Shown one piece after another: positions 7,397 to 13,732 of a DNA stretch of 20,140 nucleotides. The position numbers and the translations under genes are program-made. Source of the stretch: JAFAHS01 sp046728175. GTDB taxonomy: Bacteria > Desulfobacterota > Binatia > Binatales > Binataceae. The stretch covers positions 1 to 20,140 of the forward strand of contig JBKPEA010000002.1 of assembly GCA_046728175.1 (NCBI GenBank), read 5' to 3'. The notes beneath the pieces are model-generated. The model saw only the letters and a list, made by a program, of their open reading frames with translations. It ran no database searches and was not told where the DNA came from. Positions within the stretch are counted from its first letter, which is position 1. Every line of letters starts with the position of its first letter.

Positions 7397-7865
7397 CTCC
7401 GGAACTCAGTCCCGGGTGCACGATCGGATCCGCCGGGGACGATCTAATCTTCATCGCGACCATTTTTCTCAGTAGCTGAGTACGGATTTCGGTGATGTCG
7501 AACAGATGGGGCTCGGCGCGCGCGTGGTGAATTTCTGCTGCGGTCAAGGGCTGGAAATCCGCCGGCACCCGGCCTTTGCTGAAGGTCTCGAGAATCCAGT
7601 TCATCACCAGTGCTGTATCGGCGTCATCGAGCATCGATTGGGAAACCCCTGGCACCCGGATCAGATATTCGCGTCCTCCCGGTACTCTGAGAAAATCCGC
7701 CGCGTTGATGAGCGGCGGCGCGGTACCCGCGACGCCTTCACCGTTGGAGCGGTGACAACCCCAGCAGTTCAAGGTGTATATGTTCTGCGGCGACTCTGCG
7801 CACGCCGGCGTCACGGCCGCGAAAACCAGCAGCATGGTAACGGCGCCGAGAAAGCTTCCGATCAT
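7374..7865 (-). CDS. Small monohaem cytochrome c, second copy
   Basis: A 163-residue exported cytochrome c. A Sec signal peptide covers about residues 1-23 (MIGSFLGAVTMLLVFAAVTP, then ACA). The haem motif CWGCH is at C34, C37 and H38. The expected distal Met region reads VPGVSQSMLDDAD, with M78 but no MP motif, so the axial ligand is less certain than in its neighbour. The protein is paralogous to the gene just upstream: both have GxxGxxPPL after the haem site, a VPxGRxxLI segment, and a C-terminal extension of the form PxTxxExxxARAxxL. It is the last gene of the amine dehydrogenase operon, its ATG overlapping the previous stop (ATGA). It is likely an electron acceptor or relay for the dehydrogenase in the periplasm. 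Confidence 0.88.
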   Translation of the reverse strand: MIGSFLGAVTMLLVFAAVTPACAESPQNIYTLNCWGCHRSNGEGVAGTAPPLINAADFLRVPGGREYLIRVPGVSQSMLDDADTALVMNWILETFSKGRVPADFQPLTAAEIHHARAEPHLFDITEIRTQLLRKMVAMKIRSSPADPIVHPGLSSGATPPVEE

Positions 7866-8356
7866 TGACTGCCAGAGCTCGCGCTAGCGCCTTGGTCGAG
7901 CAACGCGAGCAGTTTCTCGCGTTCGTGGAAGACGTCGGTCGCCGTCAGCCGGCTGGCGCGAGCCGTTTTGAATTCCGTCCGTGTGAACGGTTCGAAATTC
8001 CGGGGAAGGGTGCCGGCGTTGAGCGTTCTGAGCACATAGTTAATGGCCTCGGCCAAATCGCTATTACTCAGATCAGCAGCCGGCGGCATAAATCCCTCAT
8101 AGACGGCACCGCCCGATTTGATCGCGCCGTCCATTCCGAAGAGCAGCAGGTGAATCAGGAAGGCTCGTCCCTGTGGAACCCGGGCGTAGACACCAATCGT
8201 ATCCTTGAGCGGCGGATATATTCCAGGAACTCCACTCCCGGTCGCCTGATGACACACGGCACAGCGCTGCTGGAACGCCGGCGGCGCCTGAGCGCGCGCC
8301 GGAGCAACGGCCAGCAGCGGGAAAACCCAGACGACCAGAAGTGATCCGGCGCGCAA
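7862..8356 (-). CDS. Small monohaem cytochrome c following the TTQ light chain
   Basis: An exported cytochrome c with one haem site, CAVCH (C32, C35, H36 when started at TTG 8356), and a likely Met ligand in GFMPPAADLSNSDLAEAINY (M90). The start is uncertain because no ATG is available. TTG 8356 gives a compact signal peptide (MRAGSLLVVWVFPLLAVAPA) just after the light-chain stop. TTG 8419 or GTG 8416 would add about 20 residues and overlap that gene. A monohaem cytochrome directly after the light chain matches orf-2 of the Alcaligenes faecalis aau cluster. The C-terminal extension PFTRTEFKTARASRLTATDV is shared with the next gene. It probably accepts electrons from the TTQ subunit, in the role amicyanin or azurin plays elsewhere. 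Confidence 0.85.
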   Translation of the reverse strand: MRAGSLLVVWVFPLLAVAPARAQAPPAFQQRCAVCHQATGSGVPGIYPPLKDTIGVYARVPQGRAFLIHLLLFGMDGAIKSGGAVYEGFMPPAADLSNSDLAEAINYVLRTLNAGTLPRNFEPFTRTEFKTARASRLTATDVFHEREKLLALLDQGASASSGSQ

Positions 8357-8360
8357 CGCG

Positions 8361-8882
8361 TCACTTGACCCCGACGATTTCGGCGGTCGAGCAGTGATAG
8401 ACCATCGTCGGAGCACCAAAGCACCAGATAAGGTCGCTGTCGAGTTGCGTCCGGTACAGAGGCATCTCGCCCACGGTGTTGGTACACAGGCACCGTCCGC
8501 AGGGGTTCTTGCCGCAGCAGTCTCGGTAGCTCACGATGTAGTCTTTGCCGTCCGCCGGATGCCGGCAGGTGCCGACCCACGAAGTCGGCGACGGCGTTGC
8601 CCCAGGCGGACAATCGTGCGAACCGCCACCACAGCAGCTGCACAGGTAGCCATCGATCGCACAGTATTTCCAATAGTCGCACGTGTGATCGTCCTTGGGA
8701 TTCGGCTTGGGCGTAGCTTGCGCCGCGGGCGACGCAACCGGGCTCTCGGCAGCGGCGCGATCCACGGGCAGGAGCGGAATGATCATTCCCCCCGCGATCA
8801 GCCTGCCCAGGCGCGCGATGAAGCTGCGGCGCGAGGAGCGCTGCGCGACCACGCGGGTCAGCCCTTCCACTATCTTATCCAT
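8361..8882 (-). CDS. aauA: TTQ amine dehydrogenase light (beta) chain, aromatic-amine-dehydrogenase type
   Basis: The catalytic small subunit, in which two tryptophans become tryptophan tryptophylquinone. It has 173 residues from ATG 8882, one base after the mauD stop. A Tat-like signal with R18-R19 (SSRRSFIARLG) precedes a hydrophobic stretch and AAA cleavage region (43-45). The TTQ pair is W102 (TSWVGTC) and W153 (DLIWCFGA); the probable catalytic Asp is D121 in SYRDCCG. Fourteen cysteines are present. Methylamine dehydrogenases have 12; the two extra, C84 (CSCCGGG) and C128 (NPCGRC), match my recollection of aromatic amine dehydrogenase. Segments such as CPPGATPSP and HPADGKDY also look aromatic-type, while the tail GEMPLYR...LIWCFGA...IVG looks methylamine-type. 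Substrate class is therefore inferred, not certain. An in-frame extension to 8963 lies within mauD and is rejected. Confidence 0.93.
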   Translation of the reverse strand: MDKIVEGLTRVVAQRSSRRSFIARLGRLIAGGMIIPLLPVDRAAAESPVASPAAQATPKPNPKDDHTCDYWKYCAIDGYLCSCCGGGSHDCPPGATPSPTSWVGTCRHPADGKDYIVSYRDCCGKNPCGRCLCTNTVGEMPLYRTQLDSDLIWCFGAPTMVYHCSTAEIVGVK

Positions 8883-8883
8883 C

Positions 8884-9519
8884 CTAGTTCCCGTCTCGCG
8901 CCCCGTTAGGAGCCGCCGCAGGTTCGTGCCCGGCCCGCAAGTAATCCTGAATGGACGCGACACCCATCTGCTTGGCCTGGATTATGCTCTCAAGATGCTC
9001 CCGAGTGTTAACCAGACCCTTGGCGCGGATGCGTCCTTCCTCGTCGATCAGCACTGCGTAGGGAAGCTTGCTCACTCGGTAGGTCATCCCGAGTTCGCTC
9101 GACAGCACCATCGGAAATGATTCCAGCCGATGGCGGCGGACAAACTCTTGCTGAGCGGCTTCCTCACCATCGCTCGTAAAGACCACGCGCAGCCACCGCA
9201 TCTCGCTCGCGGCCATCGATCTGACGATCGGCAACAGCTTCTTGCACACCGGACAGGACGGCGACACGAACATCAGCATGGTGCTGAGACCATTGGCGCT
9301 CGGGCCACCGATAGTCACCGCGTCCGTATTCAGTGCGTGGAGATCGAAGATGGGCGCGGCATCGCCGACTTTCGGTCCCTTGTCGATCGTGAGCGCACCC
9401 ATCGGCGCGATTCTTTCGTGCAGCACTCCAATCTGTCGTGCGAGCGCCAGCACCGTCGCCGCCAGGATGACCACGACGATCCACAGCACTATCTGCGAGA
9501 TCGCAAGCGCATCATGCAT
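8884..9519 (-). CDS. mauD: MauD-type thiol-disulfide oxidoreductase for amine dehydrogenase maturation
   Basis: A 211-residue membrane-anchored thioredoxin-fold protein needed in other bacteria for a stable, correctly disulfide-bonded light chain. One N-terminal transmembrane segment (about 7-27) is followed by a periplasmic domain. That domain contains VGDAAPIFDL (51-60), the redox motif CPVC (C89, C92) and the cis-Pro region KLPYAVLIDEEGRIRAKGLV (P153). NTREHLESII and GVASIQDYL are typical MauD C-terminal features. ATG 9519 overlaps the mauE stop by eight bases, and the stop lies one base before the light-chain ATG, so mauE, mauD and the light chain are translationally packed. The long acidic-free Ala/Pro tail (about 196-211) is not conserved. 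Confidence 0.93.
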   Translation of the reverse strand: MHDALAISQIVLWIVVVILAATVLALARQIGVLHERIAPMGALTIDKGPKVGDAAPIFDLHALNTDAVTIGGPSANGLSTMLMFVSPSCPVCKKLLPIVRSMAASEMRWLRVVFTSDGEEAAQQEFVRRHRLESFPMVLSSELGMTYRVSKLPYAVLIDEEGRIRAKGLVNTREHLESIIQAKQMGVASIQDYLRAGHEPAAAPNGARDGN

Positions 9520-10057
9520 CGCGCGTCCCCAAAACCGCGATCGTGGGCGCCGTAGCAAGCAGGTAATTCGCCGCTGCGTAGAGAATCACCAGCGCGGTCG
9601 CCGCGGCCGCGATCGTCAGATAGTCGAGCGATGCCAGCGGGCGCGCGTCGACGGGAGTAAAGGTGGCGAGCACCAGGAGGGCGAGCAGGCCGTTGCGCGC
9701 GACCAACCATCCGCTGAGCGGCTGACGCAGCAACGGTCCGAAGCATCCGCAATCGAGCTCGCGTCGGCCGCGCGCCAGGTTGAGCGCGATCGCACCGGTG
9801 AACGCCGCAATCAGGGAAAGCAGCAGAAGCGCGGCGGCAGCGCGCGTCGCGGCCACTACCAACCCAATCGCGCCCGCCAGCTCGAGCGCGGGTACGATCC
9901 AACCGAGCGCGACCGCCATCGCCTCGGGCACCAGCCGATAGCTCTCAACTGCGGCGCGAAATTCGGTCGGCTGCGAGAACTTCAGCGCCGCCGAGCCGAG
10001 GAAAACGGTGGCGGTGACGGCGCACGCAATAGCGACAATGGTCGGATCGAGACTCAT
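9512..10057 (-). CDS. mauE: MauE-family membrane protein for amine dehydrogenase maturation
   Basis: A 181-residue integral membrane protein of the MauE family (DoxX-like four-helix fold). It acts with MauD in light-chain export or disulfide formation. Hydrophobic segments fall at about 5-25, 47-70, 73-94, 120-133 and 146-170. The family motif RRELDCGCFG carries C103 and C105, likely the membrane redox pair that exchanges with MauD. The start ATG 10057 is preferred over an adjacent GTG 10060. The gene follows the heavy-chain stop by six bases. The order heavy chain, MauE, MauD, light chain is the same in mau and aau clusters, so it does not by itself decide which amine is oxidised. Confidence 0.93.
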   Translation of the reverse strand: MSLDPTIVAIACAVTATVFLGSAALKFSQPTEFRAAVESYRLVPEAMAVALGWIVPALELAGAIGLVVAATRAAAALLLLSLIAAFTGAIALNLARGRRELDCGCFGPLLRQPLSGWLVARNGLLALLVLATFTPVDARPLASLDYLTIAAAATALVILYAAANYLLATAPTIAVLGTRDA

Positions 10058-10063
10058 CACCAG

Positions 10064-11200
10064 TTAAGGACCGGATACCAGGAACGACGTCCCGATATCC
10101 TTATACACGCCGAGGTACTTCCCCTCGGGGGCCGTATAGCTTTCGATCTGGCTTTGCATGAGCGCAAGGCTCTCGAGAATCGGATTGGGCCCCCGGCTCA
10201 CCCGAATCGAATAGCCCTCGGTCTTGAGCGGGATGCGGCCGACCCGGGTCTTGCGCGCGCTGTCGAAGACCCACACTTCCTTGCCCGGATGTTTGTGGGT
10301 CCACTCACCACCCTGATGCATGAGCACGTACAGCTGGTCGCCTTTCTCGCTCGCGGCGATCGTGAGCCATCCGCCGGGACGCCAGTTAGCCTTGCGATCT
10401 TCCTCGGTGGTAAGCGGCCACTCGCTTTCGCCCTGCGCAGTGTCGCCCGACAAATCCACCGGGTAGAGGGTGCCGTGATAGGACGGGAAGTACGCGGTCG
10501 CGCCGACCACGATCGGCTGATCGAACACCGGATCCTTATTGGGATCGAAAAACGGCTTCGATTGCTTGCGGCTTTCGACCTTGCCCGACTCGTCGAGGTG
10601 GACCGTCAGCAGCGACCCGTCGGGGCACATCGACGCGAATTTGCGGTCACCGGCGATTAGCACCTGCACGCAGCCGCCGGTTTCGATTTCACCGACGAAC
10701 TTGCGCGCCTTCAGGTCGACCACGCTGACCGAGGTGGACGGAGTCAGATTTGCGATCATCAGGAACCGGCCGTCGGGAGTGAGGCCGGTGGTGTTGATCT
10801 TGGGAACGATCAGGATTCGTTTCGGCGGGATGTGAATTTCACTTTTGTAAAGCAGCGTGCTCGCATCGAAGATCGAGACCGCATCACTGCGCGTCCCATG
10901 CCAGGCGCGCGAATAGAAGGTATCGACCATGTACATCTCGCGATGGTCGGGCGAGTACTCGAAATTGCTGTAGTAGCCGCCGTTGACCTGCCCGAGCAGC
11001 TTCTCCGCATCGAGGTCGACGATGTGCACCTTGCTGACCGAGGGCGCGGGGAACACCGAGTCCAGAATGAAGGCCCAGTGTGGCTGCGGAGCACCTAGCG
11101 TAAAGGAGGTCATCTGATCGGGCGGAAGTTGCGCGCGCGCCGCCCCGGAAGCCACGCTGACACACATGAGCAGGGCGACGATGCCGGTTCGCTTGACCAT
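10064..11200 (-). CDS. aauB: Amine dehydrogenase heavy (alpha) chain, aromatic-amine-dehydrogenase type
   Basis: The large, seven-bladed beta-propeller subunit of the periplasmic quinoprotein. It has 378 residues from ATG 11200, with a Sec signal peptide ending near residue 23 (SGAARAQ). Blade repeats are visible, such as KVHIVDLDAEKLLG, VSIFDAST, VSVVDLKARKFVG, LYPVDLSGD and VWVFDSARKTRVGRIP. NWRPGGW (272-278) is strongly conserved in the family. C177 and C192 match the conserved heavy-chain disulfide. RSDAVSIFDASTLLYKSEIH, then IPPKR, and DGSLLTVHLDESGKV read closer to the remembered aromatic enzyme than to methylamine dehydrogenase. A good ribosome site GGAGG (11211-11215) precedes the ATG by ten bases. 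It is the first gene of the six-gene operon; no mauF lies upstream. Confidence 0.92.
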   Translation of the reverse strand: MVKRTGIVALLMCVSVASGAARAQLPPDQMTSFTLGAPQPHWAFILDSVFPAPSVSKVHIVDLDAEKLLGQVNGGYYSNFEYSPDHREMYMVDTFYSRAWHGTRSDAVSIFDASTLLYKSEIHIPPKRILIVPKINTTGLTPDGRFLMIANLTPSTSVSVVDLKARKFVGEIETGGCVQVLIAGDRKFASMCPDGSLLTVHLDESGKVESRKQSKPFFDPNKDPVFDQPIVVGATAYFPSYHGTLYPVDLSGDTAQGESEWPLTTEEDRKANWRPGGWLTIAASEKGDQLYVLMHQGGEWTHKHPGKEVWVFDSARKTRVGRIPLKTEGYSIRVSRGPNPILESLALMQSQIESYTAPEGKYLGVYKDIGTSFLVSGP

Positions 11201-11210
11201 CGAGCGCAGA

Positions 11211-11255
11211 CCTCCGAGCCTAGGCTGATTAGTACGCGCCGTGGCAGACAGTCAA
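11211..11255 (-). promoter_or_regulatory. Candidate promoter and ribosome site for the amine dehydrogenase operon
   Basis: On the minus strand TTGACT (11255-11250) and ACTAAT (11233-11228) are separated by 16 bases. They are followed by GGAGG (11215-11211) and ATG 11200. The -35 box matches 5 of 6 consensus bases and the -10 box 4 of 6. No operator-like dyad is obvious inside it. Confidence 0.4.
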
Positions 11256-11318
11256 GCTGAACGCGGGCAATCGCGGGTCGAAGTGGTCGGCGCGGTCACT
11301 TTGGCGAGGGGAAACCGG

Positions 11319-11365
11319 AAAGGTGCAAGCCTTCGCAAGTTTCTCGGGCAGAGCCCCGCACCTTT
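11319..11365 (-). ncRNA. Candidate structured RNA (three-way junction)
   Basis: A perfect 8-bp closing stem is formed by AAAGGTGC (11319-11326) and GCACCTTT (11358-11365). Inside it lie GGGC-loop-GCCC (11346-11356) and a short CTT-CGC-AAG stem (11331-11339), so it can fold as a three-way junction on either strand. It sits in the 241-base gap between the beta-helix protein gene and the amine dehydrogenase heavy chain. It matches no riboswitch consensus that I can recall. It may be a 3' UTR structure, an attenuator or chance. No other gene is seen in this gap. Confidence 0.25.
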
Positions 11366-11411
11366 GTGGCATGCGTCTCCCGCGTCCAGCGCCCAACTCG
11401 CCAATACTGTT

Positions 11412-11426
11412 GCGCGCTTCGCGCGC
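11412..11426 (-). terminator. GC hairpin after the beta-helix protein gene
   Basis: GCGCGC-TTC-GCGCGC is a perfect 6-bp stem with a 3-base loop, 16 bases beyond the stop codon at 11442. No T-run follows on the minus strand, so the terminator call rests only on position and stem strength. Confidence 0.35.
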
Positions 11427-11441
11427 CCTATCCGGGGCAAC

Positions 11442-13130
11442 CTAGCGGCCGTCGCGGGGAGATTCCGTCGCGCGCTCCACTTCCATCAGCGCCGCGATCA
11501 TCTCGTCGGCTTCCGCCGGGTCGATTTTGCCCTCCTTGACCCCGTTCAGAATGTCCATGATGTCGCCGCGGTTCGCGGCACGCGTGAACGGGCGCGTGTG
11601 GGAAGCCGATTCGGATGACGGCTGGCGCGCGGCTTCGCCTTTGGCGGCCTGCGCGCGCGCTTCGCGGACCACGGCGCGAATCGAATCGCGCATCTGCAGA
11701 GCGGCATCACGAATTCGATCGCGCACTTCGTCACGTCCCGCACGGGTGCGGCCGCGGCCCTCCCGCGCCGCGCGGCGGATAATTTCCGCGAGGCGGCGGC
11801 CGAACTCTTCGATGCTGGATGCTATGTCGCGCGGGAGCTTCTCGCCCAGGTCACCAAAGGCGCGCTCGGCCTCCGCCATAGCTTCGCGAATGCTGCGGGT
11901 CGCCTCCTCGGCGGCGTTGCGTATAAAGCTGCCCGACCACATGCCGCCGCCGGCGACGAACTGGCCTGCCGCGCCCAGAATCGAGTTCACGAACTCCGGG
12001 ATCTTTTCTCCGAATTCCTCCGAGAAAATCTCGCCCAGCTCATCGAACGCCCGGAAGTGACGCGCGTAGTGCGCTCCGCGCCCGCAGTAGTCGCGCTCGC
12101 GGGCCCCGGCCTGCGCAAAAATGATGTCGGCGTGCCGCGTCTCCAGCGCCATACGCGTGCGCTCCTCGGGCGCTTTGTCCGCGCCCAGAGTCCCTTGAAC
12201 CCGGTTGCGATCGGTACGCTTGAGATTTGCGGTGTCGAGTCCAAACACCCGCACGCGGCCCCATCCCGACATGGCAGTCACGTCGAGTGACGCCGCCGCA
12301 TCGACCTCGACCGAGATACGCCCGCGGCATTGAGCGCCCCAGAACTTTCCCGCCGGAAACGGGCCACGCATATCTAGCGCCCCGCCCACCTCCGGCAATT
12401 CGACGCCACCGCCGACGCCGCTTACCAGCGCGTGGCCGCCGATGGTTGCGATCTTCACGTCGCCGCCGGCGCCGAGCACCACCGCACGACCCCCCACCCG
12501 GCCCGCTCGTACGTTGCCTACCGCGTCCATGATGCGGGCCTTGCCGCCGACGTTTTCCACGTCGATTTCGCCTACCCGCTCGGCGTAAAGTCTGCCGCCG
12601 ACCGACTCGGCCCGCAGCGCGCCGGCGACTTTCTCGACGAAGGCGTGACCGCCGATCTTTTCAATGACCGCGGCAAGCTCTATTTCCACGGCCTCGAAGC
12701 TGCCGGCCACTCGGTGCAGCGACACCGACCGGGCGCGCTCGACTCGCAGCGTCCCCGCGATTTCGCCACCCTCCACCACGCCAACCCGTTCGAGGCGTGC
12801 ATTGCCGGCGATTCGATTGCGAAGCGTGAGCGCGCCAATGCGCCGGATGCGGGCGTTACCCGCGATGCGACCCAGCACGATGGGAGCGGTTATATCCTCG
12901 AGGTCGAGCTGCCCGGCACACTCAGAGACTTCCACCGCAACCCCGGCAGGTAGATGGATGGTGGCATTCGCAAGCAGCGCGATATCCGCGCGCGCACCGT
13001 CACGTTGGACGCGGGGTTCGAGGCTGCATTCGATCTCGACCGGTGCCTGGCTTCCACCCACCAGCGTCAGATTCCCGTCGGCGCGAGAAATCTGCAGTGA
13101 TTCAATTCCATCGAGGCTGACTTCACTCAT
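11442..13130 (-). CDS. Beta-helix repeat protein (DUF4097/bactofilin-like) with C-terminal SHOCT-like module
   Basis: A 562-residue protein in three parts. Residues 1-~300 are rich in Gly/Val with short repeats such as IAGNARIRRIGALTLRNRIA, VEKVAGALRAESVGGRLYAE and VENVGGKARIMDAVGNVRAG. This pattern is expected for a right-handed beta-helix of the DUF4097 (putative adhesin) or bactofilin type. Residues ~360-500 are charged, Ala/Arg/Glu-rich and probably helical, with possible amphipathic or coiled-coil character. Residues 521-551 (RGDIMDILNGVKEGKIDPAE, then ADEMIAALME) form a SHOCT-like helix pair. There is no signal peptide or transmembrane segment, so it is probably cytoplasmic. It starts 21 bases after the DUF2089 regulator, whose C-terminus carries the same module. 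Such pairs suggest a self-assembling protein or envelope-stress system, but function is unknown. Confidence 0.75.
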   Translation of the reverse strand: MSEVSLDGIESLQISRADGNLTLVGGSQAPVEIECSLEPRVQRDGARADIALLANATIHLPAGVAVEVSECAGQLDLEDITAPIVLGRIAGNARIRRIGALTLRNRIAGNARLERVGVVEGGEIAGTLRVERARSVSLHRVAGSFEAVEIELAAVIEKIGGHAFVEKVAGALRAESVGGRLYAERVGEIDVENVGGKARIMDAVGNVRAGRVGGRAVVLGAGGDVKIATIGGHALVSGVGGGVELPEVGGALDMRGPFPAGKFWGAQCRGRISVEVDAAASLDVTAMSGWGRVRVFGLDTANLKRTDRNRVQGTLGADKAPEERTRMALETRHADIIFAQAGARERDYCGRGAHYARHFRAFDELGEIFSEEFGEKIPEFVNSILGAAGQFVAGGGMWSGSFIRNAAEEATRSIREAMAEAERAFGDLGEKLPRDIASSIEEFGRRLAEIIRRAAREGRGRTRAGRDEVRDRIRDAALQMRDSIRAVVREARAQAAKGEAARQPSSESASHTRPFTRAANRGDIMDILNGVKEGKIDPAEADEMIAALMEVERATESPRDGR

Positions 13131-13151
13131 GTTCGGTTCCTCCAGAAATGA

Positions 13152-13553
13152 CTAATCGGCCTGGCGGCCGCCGCCGAGCGCATCGCGCGCCTGCTCGGGG
13201 GTTATTTTGCCGGCTTTCAGATCTTCAAGAATTTTTCGTCGCTGGCTTGTAGCCTCCTCAGGGGAGCCCGGCTCGGTAGAGGACGGTCGCACCTGGTAGC
13301 CGAGGGCGGCGACGACCTCGTCGAGGCGCGCACGCACGGTGGGGTAGGAGATGCCCAGTTCACGCTCGACGTCGCGAATCACCCCGCGGTTCTTGAGAAA
13401 CACCTCGACAAAATCGAGCTGTGCCGGAGCCAGCCGCAACAGAGCCGGAAGGGCGAATTCGCCCTTGATTGCGATGGTGCAAGAGGGACAGTCGAGTTCG
13501 GCTACCGAGAGATTACCCTGACACGAAGGACACTTAAGAAGCATCGGCCGCAT
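13152..13553 (-). CDS. DUF2089-family zinc-ribbon/HTH regulator
   Basis: A 133-residue DUF2089 protein. The N-terminal zinc ribbon uses CPSC (C8, C11) and CPSC (C22, C25), followed by the family segment IKGEFALPALLRLAPAQLDF. A helix-turn-helix region follows, VIRDVERELGISYPTVRARL (58-77), which looks DNA-binding. Residues 105-126 (RRKILEDLKAGKITPEQARD) are a short SHOCT-like module matching the C-terminus of the downstream beta-helix protein. ATG 13553 is chosen, although ATG 13544 is possible. It is the first gene of a two-gene operon and lies next to an unusually AT-rich control region, so autoregulation is likely but unproven. Confidence 0.88.
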   Translation of the reverse strand: MRPMLLKCPSCQGNLSVAELDCPSCTIAIKGEFALPALLRLAPAQLDFVEVFLKNRGVIRDVERELGISYPTVRARLDEVVAALGYQVRPSSTEPGSPEEATSQRRKILEDLKAGKITPEQARDALGGGRQAD

Positions 13554-13732
13554 ATGGCAGAATCTTTGCTCAGAAAGTTCATATTGTCAAGTCTATAATT
13601 GAAAATATTAATTATCGATTAAAGATTTATAATAATGTACACAGATACAATTGGAGCGAAAGTCCTTGTCAGACCGGTTCCATAGGAAAGCACCTCCTTT
13701 TAATTCCGGAGCGTGAGCCGCCGAATGATGGG
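13554..13732 (-). promoter_or_regulatory. AT-rich control region upstream of the DUF2089 operon
   Basis: Within otherwise GC-rich DNA, 13575-13650 is strikingly AT-rich and contains several TATAAT-like words on both strands and an inverted repeat ATAATT (13595-13600)/AATTAT (13610-13615). On the minus strand TTGACA (13590-13585) is followed after 17 bases by a weak AAAGAT, which would give an almost leaderless transcript. A strong ribosome site AAAAGGAGGTG (13701-13691) lies 7 bases before ATG 13683, but that frame (MEPV) stops after four codons. Confidence 0.5.

Noticed and set aside
7374..8356. One of the small cytochromes as MauG
   Set aside because: MauG is a dihaem, peroxidase-like protein of over 350 residues. 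Each of these has one CxxCH and about 160 residues.
9242..10660. 472-codon open frame on the plus strand
   Set aside because: Antisense to the heavy chain, mauE and mauD. It has an Arg/Gln-rich composition without domains, a typical high-GC shadow frame.
8361..11200. Assignment as methylamine dehydrogenase (mauBA) with methylotrophy
   Set aside because: No mauF, mauG or amicyanin gene, and the cysteine pattern and heavy-chain segments are closer to the aromatic type. Kept as an alternative, not as the call.
13691..13701. CACCTCCTTTT on the plus strand as a 16S rRNA 3' end fragment
   Set aside because: Only 11 bases match and no rRNA sequence flanks it. A ribosome-binding site on the minus strand explains it better.
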